Below are positions 1-11,500 of a stretch of DNA of 37,815 nucleotides, in pieces. Within the stretch, counting starts at the first letter, position 1, and the number at the start of each line of letters is the position of its first letter. The stretch comes from Macrocybe gigantea (taxonomy: Eukaryota > Basidiomycota > Agaricomycetes > Agaricales > Callistosporiaceae): contig SJRY01000195.1 in assembly GCA_011319805.1 (NCBI GenBank), positions 1 to 37,815 on the forward strand. Direction: 5' to 3'. A model generated the notes under the pieces. That model ran no database searches. It was not told where the DNA came from and worked only from the letters and a program-made list of their open reading frames with translations. Made by a program: the position numbers and the translations under genes.

Positions 1-420
1 TCTGCTCTACTCCATGCTGAGTCAAAGTTTAGGGACTAACGACACTATCAAGAGCACGATTCACCGTGTCCGTGCACCACCAAAAGTTGATGAGGAAGGC
101 CTAGTCCCTGATCGATATTCGATTCCTTACGTGAGACACTGTCCATACTTATACCTCCCTGATACTCACCTATCGTTTTCAGTTTTGCTCGGCTGTGAAT
201 AATGATGCCCTTCTCGCATTTCCAAAACAGGTCTAAGGCTTTTTTAGGACTTCTCAACAGTTGTCGACAGTATTCCTGGAACATGGTCGACAGACAATCC
301 TAAACGTTACGAGCCTATCTCGGTAACATCTCTGCTTTTCGTTCCACGCTCCAGGCAAGGCTCATGCAAACTCCACAGGCCCAGGAATATATCATGAAAC
401 GATTGGCCGCAAGCTATTGA
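1..420 (+). CDS. 2OG-Fe(II) oxygenase (isopenicillin N synthase-like), 3' end only
   Basis: This is the C-terminal part of a non-haem iron, 2-oxoglutarate-dependent dioxygenase; the substrate is unknown. The first visible exon (33-130) encodes NDTIKSTIHRV followed by DRYSIPY. The His of STIHRV is the distal iron-binding His and the Arg of DRYS is the 2OG-binding Arg of the family RxS motif. Three introns give a continuous family-like C-terminus: 131-182, 195-247 and 323-378. They leave a 12-nt exon (183-194, FCSA), then DFSTVVDSIPGTWS, NPKRYEPIS and, after the last intron, AQEYIMKRLAASY with stop TGA at 418-420. The acceptor at 31-32 suggests an upstream intron splitting the Trp codon of the usual RW-TNDT segment. 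The N-terminal DIOX_N domain and the HxD half of the iron site lie outside the window. The ending is typical of fungal members. Family assignment is firm; function is not. Confidence 0.85.
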
Positions 421-1326
421 AATGCACCTTTACCTCAGTCTCGGAAGGCTTTTACCCATTGATCGTCCGTCTGAAGATTATGGCTTGCCTCGTATCCACC
501 TTTACTACTTTGGTTACCAGGGTGTTTTCTTGCAATTGACATGTCGAATGAAAATATGATGGAATCGTGACGGGGATGATCCAAAAGCCTGATTTTGGTC
601 CGTTCCTCTGCGTTGTATTTGTCACTTCCCATGCTTGCACTCTACGACGGCAAAGCCGCTCCTCTAGGCAATATAATTACTCGGTGTCTCATTCAGAACG
701 TCCCACATTCTTCCTGCATCATGACTCGACAGATTATCCCAGTCACTACGAATATTGGAAACGGCCTACGGATATCCTACTCATTCCACCAGCACCTAGA
801 TACTACGGTAGTCAGTACGCCTTAATGCTGTTTCCTCGACGAGTATGCTTTGTTGATTAATGACAGGCTAAATATTACTTACGGCGCCGTTCCGAATCAT
901 GCCTACGTTTCGAACTAAATGGGTTTAAATAAGGCAGTCGTGGCAATACCCTACGCAAAGACGGTGGGAACATCCCTCTCGTGATTCAAAATGCCCATTC
1001 TAACCCAGACACAAGCGAATTCCGGAGAAATGGTGTCTTGGCGTGGAAGTTCGATTGCGACGAACGACCACATCTGAAAGCTTTGGACCATTGCAGATGG
1101 TCCATGGTTTCGTGGCTCACCAATTATCGATGTACGGCCACTCAGCTGTGCTGATCGCATGAATAGAGGACAGTTTAACTAAGCTGCGCTATACGATGGG
1201 TTAGACGTGGTGCATAAAAACAGGTGGGTCCCAATTTTATATGGTACATGCTAATAATGGAAAGCCGGCATTTTTCCAAAGAACTTCCATACGAATCATA
1301 AATCCTCGTAGAGAAGTTTGAAAGGC
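421..1326. other. No recognised gene
   Basis: Short open frames occur on both strands (for example 435-632 minus and 567-860 plus), but none shows a recognisable domain, a plausible exon chain or a signal peptide. The last 120 bases probably hold the promoter and leader of the CBM1 gene: a TATA-like CATAAAAA lies near 1212-1220. Confidence 0.5.
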
Positions 1327-1919
1327 ATGAGCGCTATCGTTACTTCCCCTTGCCTCCCTCTCAGACCGATGGCCATATCCCTTCTGTTTTGGGCCTGCTC
1401 ATGTGTTCTATTTTTCGTGCCGGTCAATGGTGTCTCGACCATGGAGGAATCTGGCTATCTGCATAAGCCAGGGGGAACGGAGATCTACGCTTATTTGGCT
1501 ACTCCATACTCGACGCGGCATGCAACGGTCACTATTTTGCCACCAGTACCAACTACGGCCTGCATAACGTTCTTAAGAACATCAAAAAAGGATTTAGCGC
1601 CCATGGTATGTGCATGTCTGCTTGTGGATGTCTTGCTGGCATTAATGACATGATCCGACCAAACGACGACGACCGCAGTGGAGCCAATGCGGAGGTATCT
1701 CGTCAGTCCATACATCCTTGTCATGTGGTCTCATGAATGTTATACCCTCTAGGGAACTCCTATAGCGGTCCAACAGAATGCGTACCCGGTGGAGAATGTG
1801 TTTCAGTCAACGAGGTACGAACCGTGTTTGCTTTCTAGTTGTAAAGGGCATTGCGCTCAAGAAGCGGTTCACAGTTCTACTCGTCATGTCAGCCAGTTAC
1901 TGGTGTTCGTTGTAGTTGA
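1327..1919 (+). CDS. Small secreted protein with C-terminal CBM1 (cellulose-binding) module
   Basis: A secreted protein of about 119-133 residues ending in a fungal family 1 carbohydrate-binding module, which normally attaches proteins to cellulose through aromatic residues and disulfides. Exon 1 (ATG at 1327 or 1369, to 1605) encodes a hydrophobic signal sequence (MAISLLFWACSCVLFF...) and a Thr/Pro-containing stretch with TTACITF. Introns at 1606-1678, 1695-1752 and 1815-1874 join in frame to give APM-WSQCGG, NSYSGPTECVPGGECVSVNE and FYSSCQP. This has the CBM1 pattern: W/Y-x-QCGG, GPTxC, C, Y-x-x-C. The protein stops seven residues later, at 1919. No catalytic domain is visible on either side, so this looks like a CBM1-only protein. 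The start is ambiguous: 1369 places the hydrophobic core right at the N-terminus, while 1327 adds 14 residues. The CBM1 call is strong; a role on plant cell walls is inferred from the family. Confidence 0.75.
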
Positions 1920-2640
1920 CAAATAACTTGCGATAGAGAACAATTCACTGCATGTGCACGGCATGGCATGGACACACTCACGATTACATAACAGTAACCG
2001 TTGAAGAAAACATTTCTCCATTGACCTCGAAGGCGCTTGACCATGCGTGCGTTTCCGCAATCGGCTTGAATTGAGCCCACGCTTCCGACCGTCTTAGGTC
2101 AGACTCTAGACGGATGAGATTTGAATGCCTATGCAGCTTGGTATCCAAATCTAAATGTCAAGACGGCTTTTCAAAGGGTAACCGACTCTGCGAACTATCA
2201 TGCTTGACAGAGTTTGCTCCGAAAACTTGATTAACTAGCTCCACTGGGTTCTCATCGTGTTTCCCGTCTTGCGCGGTAATCCAATCCTGCAACTCTGTGC
2301 AAACCATACGGTCGGCCTTTGTGACTCCTTGCGTGCAACAATTGAAGGATCGCTGAAACACCCGTCAGCTTCCGAAACTACCCAATAAATGGAGACAATT
2401 CAGGCGAAACTGAAAAACATCCAGCTCCCCTGCAGATTTGTAATTCTACGTTGTGTGGCACCTGATTCGTAGCGGCATTTCCTCGCTGGCTCATGACATA
2501 GATGCTAACGTTTGACGTTTAGATTGACCTGAGATTTTCCGAATCAGGGGGGATGACTCGGGGGTGGTGAGCGGGCACGGAGACTGTGTAACTAATCTGT
2601 CATCTCAAGTTCTTGGCTTTTACTTGTATAAGAAGACTTA
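1920..2640. other. Intergenic, no recognised gene
   Basis: I see no catalytic domain continuing from the CBM1 module and no convincing exon chain here. A minus-strand open frame at 2158-2361 has no recognisable motif. The end of the stretch is promoter for the gene at 2680. Confidence 0.5.
2622..2632 (+). promoter_or_regulatory. TATA-like element of the 2680 gene
   Basis: ACTTGTATAAG lies about 50 bases upstream of the ATG at 2680, a spacing that fits a basidiomycete TATA box with a short leader. Confidence 0.4.
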
Positions 2641-2679
2641 TCAAACCGAGCTCAACGGTAAACCATTTAGGTTAACGCC

Positions 2680-2993
2680 ATGAAGCTCTGCTCTTCTCTC
2701 ATTTGGTCCATTGTTTCGTTGGTGGCCGTTGTCAACGCTGCGCCGCAATTTACAGTGAGCCATCAATCAAGTACTTGGAAGGAATCGAGGAAACTACGAT
2801 CAATCAGACAGGGATTGACGCCGGAACGACTACGTGCATCACATTTACATTCCCTGGGGAGACGCCCTCTTCTACTGTGGTGACGATTCCCTTTCCTACC
2901 TCTACTTCGGTGAGCTCTCCGAATATCCAATGCGGAAAAGTGTTACAGAATTTCGATATACCAGGCGTAGCAACCAGTCCGACTCCAAGATAA
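2680..2993 (+). CDS. Small secreted Thr/Ser-rich protein, possible relative of the CBM1 gene
   Basis: Predicted secreted protein of about 86 residues in two exons. Exon 1 (2680-2754) encodes a clear signal peptide, MKLCSSLIWSIVSLVAVVNA, with cleavage likely before APQ. A 53-nt intron (2755-2807, GTGAGC...CAATCAG) restores frame to exon 2 (2808-2993). That exon has TGIDAGTTTCITFTFPG and TVVTIPFPTSTS, then SSPNIQCGKV, and ends with TAA. The TTxCITF segment also occurs in the CBM1 gene at 1327, and IQCGK stands where that protein has WSQCGG. This may therefore be a paralogue that has lost its CBM1 half; the rest of a CBM1 was not found downstream. Function is unknown. Confidence 0.5.
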
Positions 2994-5483
2994 TATAGTG
3001 AATCAAGTGCCATGTGGACTGATGCGGTTCCGTAACATTCTGGTTGATACAGTTTAGCTGCTCGACGTTATGATCACTGTAAAGGAGGCACCAAGACAAA
3101 GACTATGTGTTACCACTGAGGAGCCTCAAGTCACTAAGTAACGAATGCCAGATGGCCGACTTTTACCTGAGCTGCGGTCCTAGATGACATATATACATTA
3201 GGGAGAACATCTGCAACATTTCTCTGGATGGATGATGTACATTATATCCTAGACCTTCAGTGAGAGATGTCGTGCTCGGCATCTGCATTTAAAGCCTATA
3301 CCTCGGGAGTTCGAAAACCAAGAAAACAAAAGAAGACATGCTAAGCTCAGCACTATCTCCCTCCCGATGACCATGGGCAAACTGCATCCGGGCGATAGTA
3401 GAAAACGTACTTACACATCCGAGCTTAGAGTTATTGGCGGCGATCGAATGCTCCAACAGAATGGATCTGAGTTAGCGACTTTTCTAGTCCAGATGCCTTC
3501 ACAGGATCCGCGGAAGCCCCATCGTCCTGTCTGTGTTTTAGTCAGGTTCACGCTGACCTCGCTTACAACGGTCAAGGTGCCTTTTCCTGCGGCAATTGCG
3601 GCTGCCACCGCCGGAATCCTCGTCACACGTGGCAAGCTCAGTACGTGCGTAGTCGCAGAGTCGACGAGCTTCTTGGCCACCCTCATTTCAGGCCCTCGAC
3701 TTTCATGCCTCTACTGGATGCTGCGGTACATTTCGTCTCCATTGGCCAATGTCATGATCGAATCTTTTTGCTGCTAATCAGACCTTCCAATGCATATACT
3801 GACTTCTTGCTCAGTCGGCCATAGCACTCACGCACCGCAGTCAAATACATGAAAAACCCATGACTCTTGATCTACGTTTTCGCCCGAGCTGGGAAGATGG
3901 GACATGATTCACGCTGGTCTTTTGGTCTCTGTTGATCTTGTTTGTCTGCCTATTCCATTTCTCCTTCAAGCATTCGATGCGGTTTGAACCGAACCACAAC
4001 AAATGGGACAGAATGGAGAGCTTGTCATACTCTCACGTTATCCGTGACAGGGTCATCTATTGATTCCGAACGGTGGGATGCACTGGGAACGTATGAATTG
4101 GCAAAGGCGAGTTCTGTGACACGGTAACTGGTCGACGGGCTACAAATCTGATAATGCTGTCTCAGTTCAAGGCAACAGAAAATGTCTTTCCACTGGTTCG
4201 ACGACGATAGCTTTGCTGTTCACATCAAGTGGCTTGGGAACAGAGCCGGAATTCAAAGAATATTCTATTTTGCGGTGTCTAAATGAGTTACCGGCGCTAA
4301 GACTTCTCAAAGTCGAATTCGTCAGTAAATGCTCAACATCATCGCCCGCTGACATTCAGTGTTCCTTTTTCGATCTTTTAATGAATCACCCGAGCAATAC
4401 TCGCCTTCACCAGAAAATTTTTGAACGATTCATGAGGCTTCCCACTGGAAAACGAGTCGTCGCCATCAAACGCTATCATCCGCCGAATCAGAAAGGACCG
4501 GCAGGTATGAAGGCCGCAAATCCGTGGGCTCAAAATCAAGTTACCGTTGATTGCAACACAACTCTCCTTGGTTGTATGCGACAGTTTCTGGTTGTTCCGC
4601 AGCCCACGACATTCAGCAGTTCATTGAAAAATCTTGCGCGAGCATAAGGTCGACAGGAAACCCTGATCGATTCATATGGTAGTATGTGGGTGTATCCGAA
4701 ATAACCATATGCACGCCTTCGAAGGACATTCACGTTGAATGACGCTACAACTCCTCGAACTTCCTTCAGTATTGACACGCTGGATGCAACGGCCCGCCCC
4801 TCCATTCGGATGCTCTGGAGGTTGGAAGGCGATGAGAGGCTCTTTCTCAATCAAGTCTCAAACCCCTTCTCTTTGCCGCGGTCACAAATCATCCTAACAT
4901 CACTATAATACGGAAGGTGTGCAACCCATCGGACCATTTCAGCTGAACTCCCTGTTTCCGAAACAGATACGTCAATCAAAGTCCTTTCAGTTGGGTTCTT
5001 GCACGCGGCGCTTCGGTGCGAACATGGACAGTGTCCCCGTGACGATGCTTCGCATTGTGCGCAATCGTATGAGAAAGATGATATCTTTATGAACACAGAT
5101 TAATGGCTCCAATTCACGTTAGATAGAAGCTCCCGAATGGCGACAAAGGTGTGTCGCCATCAGAAAAAAATCAGAATCCCATGGGAAATGATACACCTTA
5201 ATTCATCTCTGTTCTCCTCTTCGTCTCGTTTTCATTAACTCAAAAAGAGTCTTTCATCAGAACCGATAACTTCTTGGGGCTATCACCTATGGCTTCATAC
5301 TAAATCTGAGAACACCTCAGGCGGTAAGGCGATTCATCAACACCAATGGCTTTTCTGGCGCTTCAGATGCACATGGTGCGAGAAGATGCAGGTCGTTAGT
5401 GCAACTGTATTTGGAATATATATGCAATGTCGTGATATATGCAGAAATGGTGAAGGGGGTGTGTGTGGTCAACTCTTTGGCAC
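2994..5483. other. Long stretch with weak coding relics only
   Basis: No intact gene is recognised. An open frame at 3367-3777 contains CVLVRFTLTSLTTVKVPFP, which loosely resembles CITFTFPG...TVVTIPFP of the gene at 2680 and could be a decayed third copy. Open stretches at 3942-4127 and 4213-4647 (plus) look mildly protein-like, but I could not join them into a family I know. A minus-strand frame at 4851-5096 is Cys-rich without a recognisable pattern. The stretch may be degraded gene remnants or non-coding DNA. Confidence 0.4.
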
Positions 5484-6145
5484 TCATATTTTCCAAAACT
5501 CGATACTGGACGCTGCTCGTTCGAAGGGGAATTCACCTCCCCACGCTTTGGTATCGGTTTGACTGTCGTTTACGGCCATGCGAAGGTCGTTTACAGCCTC
5601 ACGAGCCAACATGAAATCAGCAACGCGACCACCCTCAATCTCTTCCTTCGAACTCTAGGAATATCTAGTCAGTGGGGAGTAATTGATAATCTAGGAGGGG
5701 CTAACCTGAATGGCTTGTCCAATGTCAGCGTCGATAACTGCAAGAGCGTCTGCCATGGTGCCCTCAGGCTCCCAACGAAGTCCCACTGTCGCACGTACGA
5801 TCACAGCCAAAATCCCTAAGCTGGCAAAGCCCATGCCTGCTCCGTACAGAGACCTTGCACGCGATAAGTGTTCATTTAGCTGAGGAGCCGGAAGGGCGGA
5901 TCTATCGCGCGATTGCCGGATAAACAGAGTATAGGGGTTAGGATTGGCTTTGGCGTTCGTCCGGAGTAATCGAGCACGCGCTGTGCTGGCAAAATTCGCA
6001 GCGAAGCTGGGCGATTCCGTGGCCAATAGACTCCGCATGATTGCGCGTAAGCTAATGAATATCGTCAGGTGAGGCATTCGAAACTTGATCAGCTTTGCGC
6101 AACTCACTCTTCTAGGCTCGCGTTCGCGAGGAACGTGTCGACCAT
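5484..6145 (-). CDS. Conserved one-TM hypothetical protein, 184 aa
   Basis: Three exons on the minus strand join in frame: 6145-6108, 6051-5706 and 5654-5484. The introns are 6107-6052 (GTGAGT...CTGAC...TTAG) and 5705-5655. The product starts MVDTFLANASLEDLR, then MRSLLATESPSFAANF and an Arg/Ala-rich region. Around residues 85-105 there is one hydrophobic segment (GAGMGFASLGILAVIVRATVGL), followed by EPEGTMADALAVIDADIGQAIQ. The C-terminal third is soluble, with two Glu/Asp/Ala-rich helices, and ends EFWKI. The ATG at 6145 was chosen because it alone makes the 56-nt intron restore the long downstream frame. A TATA box lies at 6334-6340. I do not recognise a named function; it reads like a fungal-specific conserved membrane protein. 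Confidence 0.7.
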
Positions 6146-6333
6146 GAGGTTCCTGGTCATCGCTCAGCATCAGGGATTTGGCATAAAAGGAGAATGTTAC
6201 ACATGGCCGAGGCTGGACGCACGTCGTGCGGGCGTATGAAGGCCTGTGGGGCAGGCATGCTCTGAGCGACGGGATGGAAAGAAGGGCGAGGTGGTCTGGG
6301 ACAGAGTTAAGATTCCCCGAGACCATCGAGTGA

Positions 6334-6340
6334 ATTTATA
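6334..6340 (-). promoter_or_regulatory. TATA box of the minus-strand gene ending at 5484
   Basis: On the minus strand the sequence reads GGCTATAAATTC, a good TATA box about 190 bases upstream of the chosen ATG at 6145. This implies a leader of about 160 bases and argues against the in-frame ATG at 6326, which would lie almost on top of the TATA box. Confidence 0.5.
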
Positions 6341-6722
6341 GCCTCCCCAGTTCAACAAACAGAGTCGGACTGGTCAGGGCCGGTCACTGCAGAGATCGTT
6401 TCATGACAAAACAGTGATTCCGCGGGTGTGAGTCCGGCGAAAATTCTCGTCACCGCCCTATCTCGATGATGGGCAGAAGTATGAGCTTGAGAACTTGACG
6501 CGTTGAAAGATTTATTTGTTACGAGTTCTAAACGCCCGCCAGATGCTGGTTTGACAGCCGGTCCATCAAGAACTGTTTACGACGAATAAAAGAGACGTCA
6601 CGGTTTGCGTGACGTTTCGGATGATGGGCTGTCGAACCGTTCAGTGTTTCCGAATCGACTAACCTAGTTCCCGGTTTGACTATATCTGAGTATCGCATAT
6701 TTTGTATTCGCCGGCCTACGAC

Positions 6723-6729
6723 TATAAAA
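6723..6729 (+). promoter_or_regulatory. TATA box of the aldo-keto reductase gene
   Basis: ACTATAAAATGG lies about 46-52 bases before the ATG at 6775, a normal spacing for a gene with a short leader. Confidence 0.55.
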
Positions 6730-6774
6730 TGGCTCCTGTCCGACAACCACATACAACTTTGATACAGTTCCAGC

Positions 6775-8299
6775 ATGTCGACTCCTTACACATACCACAC
6801 CGAGACATGCCAGATTGGACCATTCACGACGCCCCGTATCTGGACAGGTCTCTGGCAGCTCTCCAGCAATGCATGGGGTAGCGCATCCGTATCCAAGGTT
6901 CGACAAGGAATGGCGCGGCATGCCGCTCTCGGTTATACGGCATTTGGTGCGTCTAGCTCTTCTTTCGATTCGTCTGATACCGATGTGCGTTTTTAGATAT
7001 GGTGCGTCGATTCGATGTGGAACCTATCACCCTCGCCGGCGCTCAACTCGGCGCATGCTTTTTACATGCAGGGTATATTTGAAACGTTAATTGTGAAGCT
7101 TGCAACGTTAATTCGTGTCATGTTTGGCAGCTGACCACTATGGAAGTGCCGAAATCATCTTCGTGAAGTCTTGTCACTATTTTTGCATATTAATTTCTCA
7201 TGTCCGGATAGGGACAATTTCGCGGTTCGTTCTCTCCTCGGAGAAGATAGTGGGCGCGACCAAATGGTGTGTCTTTAAACGCATGGTGCCATCCCGGGAC
7301 GTCGTCTTGGCGGCTGTGCAGGAGCGCATGACACGTATGGGAACGCGGAGTGTCGATTTGCTACAGGCAAGTCAGAATGGTCACTTTCCACAGGTAATGA
7401 GCGACGTGAATAACTTGACAATAACAGTTCCACTGGAATGATTACTCAGACACGGGCTATCTGGCTGCTTTACAGATCCTTCAAGACCTGAAAACGGAAG
7501 GTCTGATTTCTGCTATCGGGTTGTGCAATTTCGATGCTATCAGAACGGACGAGATCTGCACGCAACTAGGTCCTGGCGCGATCGTTACGAATCAGGTGCA
7601 GGTACAGCCCTCGGAGCTCATTCCTCCGGAGGCAAAGCTAAAGATCACGAAGTTTTCCGTGATAGATACACGGCCCCTTCACGGGATGGCCGATGTCTGC
7701 GAGAAGCACGGGGTCAAATTACTCACCTATGGGACTTTGGTTTGTGCATGGATGCTTGTCTGTGAACGTACACTAATACGGGGCTATCCAGTGTGGCGGT
7801 TTTCTAGCTGACAAATGGCTGAACCAGCCGGAGCCCGATTTCTATTCGGGAGTTTTGACTCCATCTCAACGGAAGGTCAGCGGCTAATCGTGTATTCCGA
7901 CGGTCATGTTCACGCCATGCCAGTATCTTGATATGATTGTCAAACAGTGGGGTTCCTGGCAACTTTTTCAGGCTCTCTTGTCAGCACTTCGCGCTGTCGG
8001 CGATCGCCATGGGGTCAGCATAGCCAATGTTGCGACACGATGGGTCCTTGATCACCCATTCGTCGGCGCCGTCATCATAGGTGGCCTCCGTTCCGAGCCT
8101 TCCATCATTGCCTACTAAATTGGGATGTTGTGACCTAGGTGCACGTCTTGGACTTTCGGAACATCCTGAAGACAATCAACGAGTGTTTGGGTTCAAGTTG
8201 ACCGCCAAAGATAACTCTGAAATTGAAGCTGTTCTGATGCGGTCGAACGGCCGGCACCTCATCAGTACAATCGGAGACTGTGGCGCGGAATATCGTTAG
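6775..8299 (+). CDS. Aldo-keto reductase, possibly disrupted in its 5' half
   Basis: NAD(P)H-dependent oxidoreductase of the aldo-keto reductase (AKR) TIM-barrel superfamily. Exon 1 (6775-6946) encodes MSTPYTYHTETCQIG and GLWQLSS and ends GYTAF. Later exons carry ADHYGSAEIIF (catalytic Tyr), GATKWCVF (catalytic Lys), DLLQ-FHW (catalytic His), SAIGLCNF, TNQVQFSVIDTRPLHGM and GVSIANVATRWVLDHP. The end is GDCGAEYR with stop at 8297-8299. Downstream introns are clean: 7367-7427 (GC-AG), 7602-7652, 7740-7791, 7876-7923 and 8081-8138. Two problems sit upstream. The catalytic Asp of the expected DMADHY would come from a 5-6-nt exon at 6997 that lacks a usable donor in the right phase. A one-base frame slip also separates GQFRGSFSP from SEKIVGATKW near 7225-7240. 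Either this copy is decaying, the splicing is unusual, or the sequence contains errors. Confidence 0.8.
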
Positions 8300-8550
8300 G
8301 TGACTACCTCCGATCTCATAGCGCAGTTCCGGATGGGAAAATAGAACTGATATGTTTGGAACTTGATTACACCCAGATACTGTGACGTCTGGCTAGTGTG
8401 ATAAATTTTGACTTCCATCATTACAGATCAAGGAGATCTTCTATGTCAGATACAAGATGAACGTCTTCTATTGGCTGCTCTGATTACAATACAATGTTAT
8501 GATGCTCCGATTGAAAAATTAGATCCGTCATGTGTGACGACAGCGTATAT

Positions 8551-11500
8551 CTATAGTTTGCTCGATGAGAAAGAAGAAGAAAATGATGCAGGAAGTTTTC
8601 TAATAGGTTGAAGTTTGCGTTTCAGGTCGCGTAGTATGGTCGTCTTAGGATGCCAGTCATTAAACGCATCTTTCAACGAGATGATATCTTGCGAGAAGAA
8701 ATGCGCCACGCGGGGATCAGCAATGAGGTCACGTAGAGACCACGGAATCTGATGTCGAAACGTCAATATACAGGCGTAGAAAGACAGCAGTCAGCGACCC
8801 ACCTCATAATCATTCTGCTCACTATTGGCGTTGAAATGCTCTACGACCAACTCGGGGTGGCACTCCAACCCATCGTTGGTGAGGAACAGATAATCAACGG
8901 CCAACCTGTCGAACAATCAATGTTTCAAAAAGCTGGAAAGCCTCCGAGCTCCTTACATATACGTCGCCAGTTCTTCGTAAGCTGTCGAATGCCCCACGCC
9001 GCTCAGAGATCCAGCGGTAGCCTCCGACAGATGGGCCAGGAGGCCACTATCTGATACTCCGGAATTCAGTATTCGGAGAATAAGGACGAGAAGCTTTGAC
9101 AAGAAATCCGATGAGCTAACAAGGAGTAATCAGAATCAGAGAAAGACATGCGATAAGTAAGTATGTACTGATATGCATCGCCATCGATGTACAAAGCTCG
9201 CAGTATCAACGGATGTGACACTGCGGTGAAAAGGCCGGAATAAATGGGAACGACTTGATCGTTAAGCGAGGCAACATATACCATTTTCACCTGGATATGG
9301 TGAGAAAACTACATGCTGATATCGGAAGGAAGCTCACCCCATCATTTAGCACGTTTGCAAGGGCCGACACGTACTGCTTCGAAACGTCACTTTCCGTATT
9401 CTGTGCATATGGATCAGTTCGCATCCACGATGGCATCAGGGAGGCTCACTTGGAATTCAAACAATTCCTTAGCCGCAGTTGATTCAAAATACTAATGAAC
9501 GGAATGAAATGAGCTGGCATGCACCTAAACCGAAATTTACCCGCAAACCTGAATGTATGGTTGAACAAGTGTACTTGTGCTCAAATAACGTAGCGGCCCT
9601 AGATGAATGCCGCACAAAGCAAGGCAGCAGACCTTCTGCGGATCGGAACGGAGGGCTGCATCAATGCCTCCCGTCGGGAAAGCATCCGCGGCGCCCATGG
9701 TCACGGTGTTACTCCGAGTCCGAAGATGCTTGTCTTTGATGAGGCGGTCAAGCAGGTGAGTCGATACGACGGATCCCTGGGAATGCGTGGCGAAGAAGAC
9801 GGCATCGGCCTTATGCATGTCGTCCATCCATTCTTCGTTCGACACAAGGCTGGTATACAATCTAATCCATCATCAGAAAATTTAAGCCATCTGATATAAT
9901 CCGAGGAATGCGTACTTGTCAACTCGACCATTAATCGTGCCTTCACCTTCTAATGGAATTTTTGTGATCTTTTCCAATGAGACATTATGACGCTTCTGAA
10001 ATTCTTCAAGTGCCTGTTCCATCATGTTGGCAAATTTGCCACTTGTCCCTGTGGGCTGTGTGGATGGAGTGAATATGCCGAAACAATTTCTTGATGAATT
10101 AACGAACATACCTCTCCGAGAACGGTTCGCATAATAGCGCCTGTCGACAGAACTGTAAGCCGAGTTGCTATATTCGAACGATTTAATGCGTGCCTGGGAA
10201 CCAGCCATGGACCCCGATAACCACAATCCTGCGACACCCTCTGAGAGCGTCGAGACTGATTTTCCCTTCCACAACATCCAACGCACGAGGCAGTTCCTTC
10301 CCAAAGTGAACGAATTCCTCGGCTGCATGTTTTCCTTTCCCTTTGCCATTACTTTCCGGTGACCGATCTGTTGAGAAGAGGACTTGCTGACAAACTTCAC
10401 TGTCTTTGTAAACTTCGATGCAGGTTGAGGAGGTAGAGTGTTCCTGGGAGCCGTGTGAAAGATATCCGACCAGGTTGGAAGAACGAGATTTGGCGGCGAT
10501 GGGCGAGGTGGCACAGCAATCTTGCTTCTTGCAGAAGGAGAGGGAGACGCAGGTTTCTTTGATGTTGGGTGCCCTTTGGCATCCCGTCTGTCCAGTTTGG
10601 TGTCCCCTGTGAAAAGGGGGGCCGATGGTGGTTTTAAGGAGGATTTTCGGTTACCTGAAGCAAGATCAGACATAGGAGAAGGCGCTCTGCTTGTCTCAGC
10701 GCTGCGCGATCTGGATGGCGTTACGGGAGCAGATTGTGTTATGCCTGAGACGTTCGGTTCGGCTGTAGATTTCGTATCGATAACTTCCTTATAAGAAAAT
10801 TGGTTGTCCTCCTCGATATCCATTATCTCCATTTCTTTGTTACCTTCCGGAGCGCTAGCCGTGACAGTCTTGACCAAAAGCGATCTGGAAGAGAAGAAGG
10901 AAATCCAGCCTGACCGATTGTCTCAATCGTTGATTCGATCGGATTAGCAGTTGACGGGCTGGCTGGCGCAGTGCTGACTTGCGCGACATTTTGCCGTGAA
11001 GCGACGCTTGTTTCTTCGGCCGTCGGAGGGCGAGTGGGAATAACTGTCGTTCGCACAGAATCAGACGACGCTTCCATCACAGGTGTCTTGCCATCAGCAG
11101 GTGGTATGGCAGTACCATAGGACCATGACCAGGGAGAGAACCACGATGATCCTTGATTCTTTTCAGTCTCTGGCGGTGCCGATGCAAGATCTTCTTCCTT
11201 GGACATTTGTTCGTTCCCAGTTTGCATGTGCGCTGTCGACACAGTGTGCGAATGTTGTCTGTCACCTTCTGAGGAAGAAATTGGAGGAGTGCTCTCAATA
11301 TCGGGGTTCACAGGAATGATTTCAGGCGTCGTTGAGGATGTCTGCATGTGTTTTTGATCCGGACCGGGGAATGCGGACGACCCCGACCGCCAGCCAACAT
11401 AGTCCCACCACGTCGTAGACGAAACTACGCGTACAGTATTGTACTCTGTCGTTATCTCGTCAGAGGGCTGCAAAGGCGATGGCTGGGAAATGGGAGAGTC

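Noticed and set aside
4182..4647. A possible gene starting MSFHWFDDDSF or the open frame 4213-4647
   Set aside because: I could not connect the pieces by splice sites into a recognisable protein, so they are only mentioned as weak coding relics.
6145..6326. Longer minus-strand start MVSGNLNSVPD for the gene ending at 5484
   Set aside because: It reads through a clear GTGAGT...TTAG intron and starts next to the TATA box. The ATG at 6145 gives a spliced frame with consistent coding character.
7224..7250. A 26-nt intron in the AKR gene restoring GQFR-VGATKW
   Set aside because: It is too short for a spliceosomal intron and would delete the loop expected before GATKW. A frame slip explains the data better.
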